Shown here: positions 45,135 through 54,385 of the stretch, piece after piece
How positions within the stretch are numbered: the first letter of the stretch is position 1
Layout of the letters: each line of letters opens with the position of its first letter
Assembly: GCA_963668595.1 (NCBI GenBank)
Contig: OY764876.1
Span: forward strand, 1,364,001 to 1,428,000
DNA length: 64,000 nt
Source of the DNA: GWE2-42-39 sp963668595
GTDB taxonomy: Bacteria; Bacteroidota; Bacteroidia; Bacteroidales; Prolixibacteraceae
Reading direction: 5' to 3'
Position numbers and translations under genes: made by a program
The notes under the pieces: model-generated
What the model saw: the letters and a program-made list of their open reading frames with translations, nothing else
The model's database searches: none
Told to the model about the DNA's origin: nothing

Positions 45135-46134
45135 TCCTGTCGTCTTCAATTATAAACTCAAGTTCTTCGGGAATAAGCCGGATTGATTTTACAAAAGGAG
45201 GCAATCTGCGCGAATCAATTTTCAGTCTGTTTTTCCCTGCCTGAATATCTTCCCAGGCAACTGCCAGATCGAAGTCGGAAGGTTTAATTTCAGCATACCG
45301 GCTTAAGCCAATCAGAAATGAAACCTTAACCTTGTTCGGGAACAATTTTATATTGACCGAATCCGGTTTATCAGATACCTCAACAGGAATCAGCAATTGT
45401 GACTCCGTGTATTCTTCAATCGGAATATTCAACACAACCCGTCGGGTTGCAATTTTCACGCCTTCAATCTCTTCCAGCGAAACATTTCGGCGAATGGTTT
45501 CAGAAACCGTACGAAACGATTGCTTGCGCGTAGGCACAAAGCGAAGCGTATCGAGTAATGCACGCGGTCCCGAAACTTCAACCGAATCGGGAATCGTACG
45601 AATCAGCCCACTTTGTTGATATTGTCTCTCCAAGTCCAGCTCCACATTGGGAAATACTTTTACATTTCGGCGAATGATTTGGTCAAAATTAAAATTCAGT
45701 GTATCGGGTTTTATAGCCAGAATTCGTATGTCGCTGCTAAACTGCTCTGCAATTTTTCCGAGGTACTGATTGGTTTGGATATTATAACGGGGTTGCTTGC
45801 TGTTTTCCATCATCCCGTTGGTAAAATTATTTACATCGAAATAAATCGGAGAAAACGACACATTCATTTTTTGCCGTAGCAAAGTAAATCCATACGCCTG
45901 TACCTGCAAGGTAAATTTCGAGGGAGGGACATTCGATAACACTCTGTTCTTAGGCATATTCGTGTACCGAACCGGAAAGTCCATATCCACGGTATAATTT
46001 TTACTTAATGCATTCAGGAACCAAAATAAAGTTGCAATGCCTACACAAACCAAATAGATAAACACATGTCTATCCTGACGTAAAAACTTAAACGTCAAAT
46101 AGTTTAAATACTTATCAAAGTGTATCTTTTTCAC
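45127..46134 (-). CDS. YbbR-like domain protein
   Basis: The 335-residue protein has one N-terminal membrane helix (HVFIYLVCVGIATLFWFLNAL) and extracytoplasmic YbbR-like repeats (FPVRYTNMPKNRVLSNVPPS; PDSVEVSGPRALLDTLRFV). YbbR domains also occur beside diadenylate cyclases in Firmicutes, but in Bacteroidota this gene typically stands beside coaE, as here. The start is GTG 46134. A TAnnTTTG-like element (TATCTTTG, 46147-46140) lies only five bases upstream, so either the transcript is leaderless or initiation is at an internal TTG (residue 13). Confidence 0.85.
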   Translation of the reverse strand: MKKIHFDKYLNYLTFKFLRQDRHVFIYLVCVGIATLFWFLNALSKNYTVDMDFPVRYTNMPKNRVLSNVPPSKFTLQVQAYGFTLLRQKMNVSFSPIYFDVNNFTNGMMENSKQPRYNIQTNQYLGKIAEQFSSDIRILAIKPDTLNFNFDQIIRRNVKVFPNVELDLERQYQQSGLIRTIPDSVEVSGPRALLDTLRFVPTRKQSFRTVSETIRRNVSLEEIEGVKIATRRVVLNIPIEEYTESQLLIPVEVSDKPDSVNIKLFPNKVKVSFLIGLSRYAEIKPSDFDLAVAWEDIQAGKNRLKIDSRRLPPFVKSIRLIPEELEFIIEDDRND

Positions 46135-46278
46135 AGAACCAAAGATATTTATATTGTTCTAATTAAACTAAGCGCCTCCTGAAAAACTTTACCAAACCAG
46201 GAAAAGGAGAACATATAAAAACATTTGTCTATAAAAAAAAATTGAACTAATTTAGGAATCAGACTTCTTCAGATAAGT

Positions 46279-47637
46279 ATGACAAGTAAAATATTCCTCA
46301 TATTTCTCTTTTCGTGGCCAATAAGCACGACCACCGATTATACATATATATTCTTTATATCGTTAGCATTATTAATACTTTGCGCTTTATATCTTTTTAT
46401 TTATCTGCGCTTTTTCTGGCTTCGAAAAAAAACAAAAGAGGCACAAACGCTTATCATCCAACTCGAATCGGAATTAACTGAACAGAACCGAAAAATACAG
46501 GAACTGCTTGATGAATCGGCACGAAAACATATTTTCACCACCAACATATTAGCAGAAATGCGAACACCGCTAAATGCAATTTATGGTTTTGCCGAACTAC
46601 TTACTGAAGATCCGTCGTCGGTAAAAGATCAAAAGAAATACATCCAAATGATTGGCGGAAATGCACAAAATTTATTGAATACTCTCAATGATGCAAGCGA
46701 CTTTACCCGTATTGAAAAAGACCAGCTAGCGATCTCAATAGAAAGAAAAAGCATCAATGAAATAATTGATGAAACTGAGAAATATGCCAAACGAGAAGCC
46801 CGAAAAAATAATCTGCAACATTTGAGCATCAACACAGTGAAATACTTCGACAGTGGAACTTCTTGCTTTTTCACCGATGGCAACAGGCTCTCTCAGGTTC
46901 TGACCAACCTGATCTCGAATGCACTCCGAATGACCAAAACCGGGTTTATTGAATTTGGCTACAAAGCACTCGACAACAACCAATTATTATTCTTCGTAAG
47001 CGATTCGGGAACAGGATTTTCGAAAGAAGAACAAGCAGGCATTTTCGATGAATTTCTTAATGCAGTAGATGCAAAGTCTGCCAAATCATTTGGATTCGGC
47101 TTGAATATTTTACTATCGAAGATGATTGTTGAGAAAATGGAAGGTAAAATCTGGATTGAGTCGGTTAAAAATTCAGGTTCAACATTCTATTTCTCGCTCC
47201 CCTGCGAACCTTGTTTACCCAACCAGAAACAAGAATCACTTTCGCCAGCCACTATCAGTACGGGATGCTGGACCGACCGAACTATTTTAGTTGTTGACGA
47301 TTACAAAGACATCTATTACTATTTTGCTGAAGTTCTGTCGGATACCGGCATTAAATTCTATTACGCAGAAAATGGCTTTCAGGCTATTTCGTTATGCGAA
47401 CAACATCCGGAAATTGAATTGGTGCTGATGGACATTCAGATGCCCGAAATGTCGGGATTTGAAGCAACCCGGCAGATACGTAAAATACGGCACGAATTAC
47501 CAATTATTGCGCAAACCGCTCATTCGGTTGATACGGATTACGATTCATTCATCGATGCAGGATTCAACGATTTGATAAACAAACCAATCGACAAAAAACT
47601 ACTCACCGAAAAGATCAGCAAATTTCTGAATCGATAA
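46279..47637 (+). CDS. Hybrid sensor kinase-like protein lacking the phospho-acceptor histidine
   Basis: The 452-residue protein has one N-terminal membrane segment (about 22-47) and a coiled coil (52-80). The dimerisation/H-box region reads ILAEMRTPLNAIYGFAELL; the codon where SHEIRTP-type kinases have His is GCA (Ala92). An ATPase domain keeps N, G1 and G2 features (LTNLISNALR, VSDSGTGFS, SFGFGLNIL). A C-terminal receiver has ILVVDDYKD and LMDIQMPEMSG with Asp385. It cannot autophosphorylate at the normal site, so it may act as a phosphatase, scaffold or receiver for another kinase. A canonical kinase gene follows on the same strand. Confidence 0.88.
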   Translation: MTSKIFLIFLFSWPISTTTDYTYIFFISLALLILCALYLFIYLRFFWLRKKTKEAQTLIIQLESELTEQNRKIQELLDESARKHIFTTNILAEMRTPLNAIYGFAELLTEDPSSVKDQKKYIQMIGGNAQNLLNTLNDASDFTRIEKDQLAISIERKSINEIIDETEKYAKREARKNNLQHLSINTVKYFDSGTSCFFTDGNRLSQVLTNLISNALRMTKTGFIEFGYKALDNNQLLFFVSDSGTGFSKEEQAGIFDEFLNAVDAKSAKSFGFGLNILLSKMIVEKMEGKIWIESVKNSGSTFYFSLPCEPCLPNQKQESLSPATISTGCWTDRTILVVDDYKDIYYYFAEVLSDTGIKFYYAENGFQAISLCEQHPEIELVLMDIQMPEMSGFEATRQIRKIRHELPIIAQTAHSVDTDYDSFIDAGFNDLINKPIDKKLLTEKISKFLNR

Positions 47638-47781
47638 GTCCACACACTCAATTATATCATTCGGTAGTTATACACAAAAGTTAAGTTTTTAACTTCTGCG
47701 CCCACTAAGAAATATGTTTTTACGTTCTGTTTATACATTATTCATTTTATTTACCATCTTTACAAAAACGTTTTCAAGTAA

Positions 47782-49818
47782 ATGAACAGAAACAACTGCA
47801 TACCAACACTTTTCAGCCTGTTATTGTTTATTTTCTATTCTATAAACGGCAACGCAGAAAGCAACTCCTCCAAAGACAAGTCGTACCGCGAAAAAATACA
47901 ACAATTACAACAAGCAGCACTGGAAGTTTTACAAACTGATTCAGCTGCCGTTTTGCGCTATTCGCATGAAATGCTGGAAATTGCCCAACAAAATAACGAC
48001 AGTATTGACATAGGCAATGCTTTTTTTCTGATGGGCGAAGCCTATTATTATACTGAAAATTACCGGGAAGCTACCAAATATTATTTATCGTCCCAACCAT
48101 TTATTGCTCAGGCCGGAGATACGATCAAATTAATCGAAATCTATAATTCACTGGGATTGTGTCAGCTATATCAGCAACAATTCGACGAGGCTACCCGATT
48201 TTACTACACCGGATTACGATTGGCTCAGCAGATTAATGACGAAGAACAAACGGCCTATATTTATTCCAATCTTGCCGTCATTTTTTCGCGCATAAAAAAT
48301 TACAAACAGGCAATTGAACAGTACCATAAAGCTCTGGCTATTAATATAAAATTAAATAACTCGCTGCATATTGCTTCAAGTTCAAACGGATTAGGAAGTA
48401 CCTTTTACCTGCTTGAGAAATACGATTCAGCTCAGATATATTTTCAAAAAGCACTAAAATATTTCAGACAAACAAACGATTTGGAGCACGAAGCAATTGT
48501 ATTGAATAACATTGCAAACATTCATGCCAACGGCAACGATAGTTTAGTCAAAGCTATCTCCTATTACACAAAAGCTATTGAAGTTTTTGAAAAGCTAGAC
48601 AACAAGCTGAACATGGCCTACTCGTACGAAGGAATGGGTGGCGTATATCTGAAAATGAAAAACTATGCAAAAGCGAAGGAAACATACATGAAGGGACTTC
48701 GGATGATGGAAAGAACGGAGCCCGACTACAGTATTTTGCAAAGCTATTATTATAGTCTTTCGTCGTTATACGAGGAAACTGGCGATTACCAACAAGCGTT
48801 GAAATATGCACGCATCGAAAGTCTTTATGGAGATAGTTTATTCAATGAAAATAAAATCAATCAAATAGCCACACTCGAAAAACAATTCGACACAGAAAAG
48901 AAAGAAGCAGAGATTAATCAACTAAAAATAGAACAAAAACTTAATTTAGCGCAAAGGGCCAACGATCGTTACATCCGAATATCAGGAACTATCATGCTTT
49001 TTTTGCTAATAGTTGCTCTCTTTTATGTTTGGCTGAGGTTTTTGGATAAGAAAAAAGCAAGCGAAATACTCCGACTAAAAAATGAGCAGATAAGTCAAAG
49101 CGAAGAAGAATTGCGCAATTTGAATGCCGCCAAGAACAAGTTCTTTTCTATTATTGCACACGACCTGAAAAGTCCTTTTCATATTACAATGGGATATTCG
49201 CAACTATTGAATAACGGGTACGATTCGCTAACAGATTCCGATCGAAAAAAATACGTTTCAACAATTTATAAATCAACACAAACCATTTTCGGATTATTAT
49301 CTAATCTGCTCGATTGGTCGCGATCGCAAACAAACAAAGTTACCTTCAATCCGATGGACATTGAATTCAGTTTGATTTGCGACAATGTAATTTCGTTGCT
49401 TGGCGAAATTGCTACGAAAAAACAAGTACAAATTGAGACTCAGTTTGATAAAGAACTTCTTGTGTATGCCGATCCGGTAATGCTCGAAACAATTCTTCGC
49501 AACCTGACATCGAATGCAATAAAATATTCCTACGCAGGGGGTAAAATTCAAATACAGGCTCAAGCAAGCGACGATTCTTTCGTGTTAAAAGTAAAAGATA
49601 ATGGAACAGGTATGTCTGTCTCGATGATGGAAAACCTTTTCAGGATTGATTCGAAAGTGAAACAAAAAGGGACTCAAAACGAGGAAGGCTCCGGCATAGG
49701 ACTTATTCTGTGTAAAGAACTAGTAAACAGACACGACGGCCAGATATTTGCAACAAATAACGGAGAGCAAGGAACTTGTTTCACCGTATCTATTCCTCAG
49801 CCAACTAAAATTTCATAG
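47782..49818 (+). CDS. TPR-containing sensor histidine kinase
   Basis: The 678-residue protein has a signal-like N-terminus (LFSLLLFIFYSINGNA) and about seven TPR units (60-385; GLCQLYQQQFDEATRFYYTG, LAVIFSRIKNYKQAIEQYHK). One TM helix (about 396-418) leads to a coiled coil and a canonical kinase: FFSIIAHDLKSP with His460, then LRNLTSNAIKYS, VKDNGTGMS and GSGIGLILCKEL. The TPR array faces the periplasm, a common Bacteroidota sensor design. No response regulator gene is adjacent, but the preceding gene encodes a receiver on a His-less kinase, a plausible partner. Confidence 0.92.
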   Translation: MNRNNCIPTLFSLLLFIFYSINGNAESNSSKDKSYREKIQQLQQAALEVLQTDSAAVLRYSHEMLEIAQQNNDSIDIGNAFFLMGEAYYYTENYREATKYYLSSQPFIAQAGDTIKLIEIYNSLGLCQLYQQQFDEATRFYYTGLRLAQQINDEEQTAYIYSNLAVIFSRIKNYKQAIEQYHKALAINIKLNNSLHIASSSNGLGSTFYLLEKYDSAQIYFQKALKYFRQTNDLEHEAIVLNNIANIHANGNDSLVKAISYYTKAIEVFEKLDNKLNMAYSYEGMGGVYLKMKNYAKAKETYMKGLRMMERTEPDYSILQSYYYSLSSLYEETGDYQQALKYARIESLYGDSLFNENKINQIATLEKQFDTEKKEAEINQLKIEQKLNLAQRANDRYIRISGTIMLFLLIVALFYVWLRFLDKKKASEILRLKNEQISQSEEELRNLNAAKNKFFSIIAHDLKSPFHITMGYSQLLNNGYDSLTDSDRKKYVSTIYKSTQTIFGLLSNLLDWSRSQTNKVTFNPMDIEFSLICDNVISLLGEIATKKQVQIETQFDKELLVYADPVMLETILRNLTSNAIKYSYAGGKIQIQAQASDDSFVLKVKDNGTGMSVSMMENLFRIDSKVKQKGTQNEEGSGIGLILCKELVNRHDGQIFATNNGEQGTCFTVSIPQPTKIS

Positions 49819-49953
49819 TATCCGTATTTCTGTAATAAAACAAACATCCGCTTTTCTGTCTAAATTATTTACTATAATCTGTAAAATTCCGCAGAAAAGA
49901 AGCACAAGCACAAAATGAGAATCATTGTGCTATAAAAGTGCTAAAATTATTTT

Positions 49954-49992
49954 TAACTTTCCTGCACATTCGGTTACCAGAAAGATGGTAAC
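49954..49992 (+). promoter_or_regulatory. Possible promoter and operator of galM
   Basis: TAACTTTC (49954-49961) approximates a -7 element. Just downstream, GTTACCA (49973-49979) and TGGTAAC (49986-49992) form a perfect dyad with 6-base spacing, at a position where a bound repressor would block transcription. Confidence 0.3.
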
Positions 49993-50026
49993 TTGTACCT
50001 AACAATGATTATTTAAATTTTAAGCA

Positions 50027-51154
50027 ATGAAAAATGCCTTTTATGCACTGCTACTGATTGCATTTGTAGCGTGTCAGTCACAGGAATTCCAACATGTGAC
50101 TTCTAAAAAATCAGATTTCCAAAGTACTGTTGACGGAAAACAAACTGATTTATTTATTCTGAAAAACAGCAATGGAATTGAAATTGCCGTTACCAATTTT
50201 GGAGCAAGAGTTGTTGAATTATGGGTTCCTGACAGAGATGGCAACTTTGCCGACATCGTACTCGGACACAACAATATTGACCAATACGTAAATTATTCAG
50301 GGGAACGATTCCTTGGAGCAACAATTGGCCGTTACGGAAACCGGATTGCTCACGGAACCTTTGAACTCGATAGCGTGGTATATCAAATTCCGCTCAACAA
50401 CGGGCCAAATACCTTACACGGCGGTCCAAAAGGCTTTGACATGGTTGTTTGGGATGCCCGTCAAATTGATCCTGGTAAAATTGAATTTTCATACCTATCA
50501 AAAGATGGCGAAGAAGGCTATCCCGGTAATCTGCAGGTTGCAATGACTTATCAGTTAACCGACGATAATGAATTCATTATTACACACAATGCAACCACCG
50601 ATAAGAAAACTGTTTTAAACCTTACTCACCACTCTTTCTTCAACCTGCATGGTGAAGGAAATGGCACCATAAACGATCATGTGTTGATGATCAACGCAAA
50701 CCTATACACTCCGGTTGATTCGGTTCTTATTCCGAACGGAGAACTTGCTGACGTTGAAGGAACTCCAATGGATTTCAGAACTCCAACAGAAATTGGAAGT
50801 CGGGTAGGCGAAGAATTTGAACAACTAAAATTTGGTGGAGGCTACGACCACAACTGGGTACTCAACCGAAATACTGAAAAAGATGTAGAACTGGCAGCTT
50901 CGGTGTACGATCCGACTTCGGGTCGTTATATGGAAGTACTTACTACTGAACCAGGAATTCAATTCTACGGAGGGAATTTCTTTGATGGTAAAGTAACCGG
51001 CAAAAGTGGAAAAACATACGATTACAGAGCTTCAATCGCTTTGGAAACACAACACTTCCCCGACAGCCCAAATCAACCAAACTTCCCAACAACAGTACTG
51101 AATCCGGGAGAAGAATACCACCACGTTTGTATTTATAAGTTCGGACTAAAATAA
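50027..51154 (+). CDS. galM: Aldose 1-epimerase (galactose mutarotase), lipoprotein
   Basis: The 375-residue protein has a lipoprotein signal (LLLIAFVAC, Cys16). The galactose mutarotase fold follows: LKNSNGIEIAVTNFGARVVELW, GRYGNRIAHGTFELD, NGPNTLHGGPKGFD, NLTHHSFFNLHGEGNG with the catalytic His, and GGGYDHNWVLN; a Glu near LETQHFPDSPNQPNFP is the catalytic base. It interconverts alpha and beta forms of aldoses outside the cytoplasm. Single gene, terminator downstream. Confidence 0.94.
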   Translation: MKNAFYALLLIAFVACQSQEFQHVTSKKSDFQSTVDGKQTDLFILKNSNGIEIAVTNFGARVVELWVPDRDGNFADIVLGHNNIDQYVNYSGERFLGATIGRYGNRIAHGTFELDSVVYQIPLNNGPNTLHGGPKGFDMVVWDARQIDPGKIEFSYLSKDGEEGYPGNLQVAMTYQLTDDNEFIITHNATTDKKTVLNLTHHSFFNLHGEGNGTINDHVLMINANLYTPVDSVLIPNGELADVEGTPMDFRTPTEIGSRVGEEFEQLKFGGGYDHNWVLNRNTEKDVELAASVYDPTSGRYMEVLTTEPGIQFYGGNFFDGKVTGKSGKTYDYRASIALETQHFPDSPNQPNFPTTVLNPGEEYHHVCIYKFGLK

Positions 51155-51173
51155 ACCGACAATACAATTCAAT

Positions 51174-51217
51174 AAAAAACCTCCAAAGAAAAATTGATAT
51201 TTCTCTGGAGGTTTTTG
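51174..51217 (+). terminator. Terminator after galM
   Basis: AAAAACCTCCAAAGAAA pairs with TTTCTCTGGAGGTTTTT (one mismatch), followed by a T-rich tail. Confidence 0.85.
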
Positions 51218-51349
51218 TTTTCAGAAAAACTAAAAAAAAGAAGCCTTTTTACGTAAATTATATTACCTGTTTTCTTGTTTTTATTCTTATACTACAAACG
51301 AGAACTGATTAAACATCCGTATTGGATTAATTAACATACAATGGAATAG

Positions 51350-52744
51350 TTATAATAAAAAGCTCAATATCTCATCAATAGAAGTTTGTCCGGTAACAAA
51401 AAGCTCTAACGCACTATCTTTCAAACTTTGAAACTTTATGTCGTCCAATGCTAGTTTGTTTTGCTTGATTTTTTCTGTAATCTCATAACTCATAGGAATC
51501 AGCTCATAAATTGCTTTCCGCCCTGCATAACCAGTGTAATAACAATGTTCACAACCTACAGCTTTGTAATGAGTCGTAATATTCAATTTATTATCACCGG
51601 GCAACAGTGTATTCATAAATACATCTTCCTGTTTGCAATGAGGACATAATAGACGTACCAGCCGTTGTGCCATAGATAAATTTAGCGTACTTGCAACCAG
51701 ATATGGGGGAATATCCATATCCAATAATCGTGAAATTGTTCCGAAAGCAGAGTTGGTGTGAAGAGTTGAAAAAACAAGATGCCCGGTCAGGGCTGCACGG
51801 ATAGCCATCTGAGCCGACTCTTTGTCTCGTATTTCTCCCAGCATAATAATGTCTGGATCTTGTCTCAAAAATGTACGTAATGCGGCAGCAAAACCCAAGC
51901 CGATGTCATCTTTTACCTGCACTTGGTTTATGCCATCAAGGGTATATTCAATTGGGTCTTCAACCGTCATTATGTTGACGTTCTCTTTATTCAGAAATTT
52001 CAGACTGGCATACAATGTCGTTGTCTTCCCAGAACCAGTTGGTCCGCTAATAAGAATTATTCCGTGAGGTTTTTGAATAGCCGTTTTATATAGTTTAATT
52101 TGCTCTTCACTAAAACCCAATTCATCAATATTTATATCTGCAGCATTGCTGTTCAAAAGACGCAATACTACTTTTTCGCCATAAAGAGTAGGTAAAATTG
52201 ACACCCGAATATCCGTTTTACTACCATCATATTTAAAAATGATACGCCCATCCTGGGGAAGACGTTTTTCTGCAATATCAAGATAAGCCTGGATTTTAAT
52301 TCGATTTACTAAAGCAGGAAATCTTTCTTTGGAAAAACGATAACGTTCAACAAGCTTACCATCAATTCTGAATCGAATTCGACATTCAAGATCATAGGCT
52401 TCAATATGTATATCGCTTGAACACAAAACTTTTGCTTCACTGATAATCTTTGGAAGAAAATCATTAAAATCATTACTAAAACTACTAATTTCAGAACGAG
52501 ACTTTGCCTTGACTGGATAATATTTTATAATTTGTTTTCGGAATAGATCACTGTTTACTTCCTCTAGCAATACCTGTTTACCCATCAGCAACTCCAATTC
52601 TTCTTGTATCATTAAATCATTTTTGAGACAATAAAAATGGATTTTAGTATCACGTACTTTTGCCGGAATAATGTTATAATGCCATGCCTGCTCTGCTGTG
52701 ATCAGGTCTGCAATGCTTTTGTCAATTATCAAATCAGTTTGCAT
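51350..52744 (-). CDS. gspE: Type II secretion/type IV pilus assembly ATPase, GspE/PilB-like
   Basis: The 464-residue ATPase powers pseudopilus assembly. Residues 1-75 form a short N1-like domain. The N2/CTD motor has DIHIEAYDLECRIRFRIDG (111-129), Walker A GPTGSGKTT (234-242), an Asp box (VEDPIEYTLDGINQVQV), Walker B DPDIIMLGEIRD (296-307), a His box (STLHTNSA), and a tetracysteine zinc site (Cys367, Cys370, Cys398, Cys401). It is shorter than E. coli GspE. It is the last gene of the secretion operon and starts 3 bases after the prepilin peptidase stop. No PilT-like retraction ATPase is in the window. Confidence 0.94.
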   Translation of the reverse strand: MQTDLIIDKSIADLITAEQAWHYNIIPAKVRDTKIHFYCLKNDLMIQEELELLMGKQVLLEEVNSDLFRKQIIKYYPVKAKSRSEISSFSNDFNDFLPKIISEAKVLCSSDIHIEAYDLECRIRFRIDGKLVERYRFSKERFPALVNRIKIQAYLDIAEKRLPQDGRIIFKYDGSKTDIRVSILPTLYGEKVVLRLLNSNAADINIDELGFSEEQIKLYKTAIQKPHGIILISGPTGSGKTTTLYASLKFLNKENVNIMTVEDPIEYTLDGINQVQVKDDIGLGFAAALRTFLRQDPDIIMLGEIRDKESAQMAIRAALTGHLVFSTLHTNSAFGTISRLLDMDIPPYLVASTLNLSMAQRLVRLLCPHCKQEDVFMNTLLPGDNKLNITTHYKAVGCEHCYYTGYAGRKAIYELIPMSYEITEKIKQNKLALDDIKFQSLKDSALELFVTGQTSIDEILSFLL

Positions 52745-52747
52745 GGT

Positions 52748-53251
52748 TTATGGATATGAATAAAAATCGGTTTGCATATGAAATAGTCCTGTATAATCTA
52801 ATATAATACAACACATAATTATTACGGACTGAATACCTGCCAACGGAACCGGAAAAGACTTTTTATTACAATTAGCCAGCAATGCATAAAATAATGAAAC
52901 AATTAATGATGTAAGATAAATTAATATAAAATTAGATGGGGAAAAATTGAATACAAACAAGGGGATAATCAGAATGTCACCCCATCCAATTGATGATTTT
53001 ATTTTTTTGAATGCCTGCCTGTTGTATTTTAGCAAGTAATACATGACTAACATCGAAGCAACAGTTGTTGATACGCAACTGTTTATTATAACAGCCCGTA
53101 GGTTGATTTCTGAATTCCCAACTAAAAAATAAATTGTATATAAAATATAAAGAATGAAATAATTAATCAGGTACACCTCACGATACTTGAAATCTTGCCA
53201 CACAATGCCCCCTAAACTAATTACGATAAAAAGCAACAAAATTGATTCCAT
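52748..53251 (-). CDS. Small prepilin peptidase (A24 family), no methylase domain
   Basis: The 167-residue protein has about six membrane helices. The two catalytic aspartates of A24 peptidases are visible: one in WQDFKYREVYLI (residue about 20) and one in GWGDIL, the GxGD motif. The N-terminal zinc/N-methylation domain of full-length PilD is missing, as in short A24 enzymes. It should cut the leader of the pseudopilins encoded around it. Its ATG overlaps the preceding pseudopilin stop by one base (TAATG). Confidence 0.85.
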   Translation of the reverse strand: MESILLLFIVISLGGIVWQDFKYREVYLINYFILYILYTIYFLVGNSEINLRAVIINSCVSTTVASMLVMYYLLKYNRQAFKKIKSSIGWGDILIIPLFVFNFSPSNFILIYLTSLIVSLFYALLANCNKKSFPVPLAGIQSVIIMCCIILDYTGLFHMQTDFYSYP

Positions 53252-53694
53252 TAGTCTTTTGTTACTTCAACCAGTTGCTTGTCCTGGTTGATCTCCCAAA
53301 CATTGAATGTTCCATCTCCATCAAAGTCAGCAACTGCTGTTGCTCTGGCTTTAAAACTATTCGCTGTTGCCTCTATTATCTCGATCCGGTAATTGGCATT
53401 ACCATCTTCCGTAACCAACTTTTCTTGTTCAAAACCAACTACTTCAAAATCGTCAGAATACTTCGAATACATGTAAAAATGGTTTTTCTCCAAATTATGT
53501 AGGTGAGTCAGTTGCATTTTTGCCTCAGTACTCTTTGCTCTTGAAATAAGAGGCAATAAATTTGGCAATGCTATTAAAACTAAGATTCCTATAATAACTA
53601 ATACAACTAATAGCTCCTGCAATGTAAAAGCTTTAATCTTCCTACTTTTTGTCTGTAATCTTTTTTTTCTTAAGTTGTACAATAAACCTTGCAT
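53251..53694 (-). CDS. Major pseudopilin-like protein, GspG type
   Basis: ATG 53694 gives a 22-residue leader, more normal than the 39 residues from ATG 53745. The cleavage region reads SRKIKA then FTLQELLVVLVIIGILVLIA, with Glu at mature position 5 but Ala instead of Gly before the cut. The globular part ends in ADFDGDGTFNVWEINQD, a calcium-type Asp-rich loop near the C-terminus, fitting GspG. It is the first gene downstream of the IS element. Confidence 0.87.
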   Translation of the reverse strand: MQGLLYNLRKKRLQTKSRKIKAFTLQELLVVLVIIGILVLIALPNLLPLISRAKSTEAKMQLTHLHNLEKNHFYMYSKYSDDFEVVGFEQEKLVTEDGNANYRIEIIEATANSFKARATAVADFDGDGTFNVWEINQDKQLVEVTKD

Positions 53695-54016
53695 GTCATT
53701 ATTTCTATAATTGCTTGTATTTTCACAACAATATATTTGTTTCATATAAAAATGATTTTAAATGAATAACCTTAAAGATCAAAACGCGATACACAACAGA
53801 GATCACACATTTAGACATCGATTTAATCCTATCTAATTTGAGTTATTTATTATGTTTTCATATCAGAGCGAACAGTTAAATATAATTAATAAAACCAATA
53901 CCGCAAGCTTGTATGCATAATTATTTTCTTAAAAAAATAGCAAATACTTCTTGAAAGAAATAACATACAACTTCTTTTGTTTAAACAAAAAAATTCATTT
54001 AGATATTTTCCCTATC
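53695..54016. other. Gap between the gspG-like gene and the IS element
   Basis: AT-rich sequence without a gene. Together with 55250-55350 it formed an uninterrupted 420-base gap before the insertion. It probably holds a promoter for the three downstream genes, but I found no exact TAnnTTTG match. Confidence 0.4.
54013..54016. repeat. Target site duplication TATC (left copy; right copy 55246-55249)
   Basis: TATC directly precedes the left IS end and directly follows the right IS end. Four bases is within the IS3-family range. Confidence 0.8.
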
Positions 54017-54118
54017 TGTAGGCTTCCCCGAAGTCTGACCATTTGAAAATGGAGTTGGACAAGCCCCCTAGGGCGCGTCAGTAAAAAACTTTATAATTTT
54101 AAATGGTTAAAAACAGTT

Positions 54119-54385
54119 ATGAAAAAGACAAAATTTACAGAACATCAAATCATTTCTATTCTAAAACAACAAGAAACGGGGATGAAAGTATCCGACATTT
54201 GTCGGGAACACGGTATTAGTGATGCTACTTTCTTTAATTGGAAAGCCAAGTATAGTGGCATGGATGCATCGCAACTGAAAAGGTTGAAAGAACTGGAAGA
54301 AGAAAATTCCCGATTAAAGAAGATGTATGCAGAGCTAAGCCTGATTCATCATGCATTTAAAGATGCTGTTGAAAAAAAGCTTTAG
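54119..54385 (+). CDS. IS3-family transposase OrfA
   Basis: The 88-residue protein has the helix-turn-helix of IS3 OrfA (FTEHQIISILKQQETGMKVS, then DICREHGISDATFFNWKAKY) and a leucine-zipper-like tail (LKELEEENSRLKKMYAELSL). It ends at TAG 54383-54385, just after the slippery run A AAA AAG (54373-54379). Confidence 0.93.
   Translation: MKKTKFTEHQIISILKQQETGMKVSDICREHGISDATFFNWKAKYSGMDASQLKRLKELEEENSRLKKMYAELSLIHHAFKDAVEKKL
54373..54379 (+). promoter_or_regulatory. Slippery heptamer A AAA AAG for programmed -1 frameshifting
   Basis: The heptamer is in the correct register at the end of OrfA (zero-frame AAA AAG, then CTT TAG), and the OrfB frame is -1 relative to OrfA. Confidence 0.8.
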
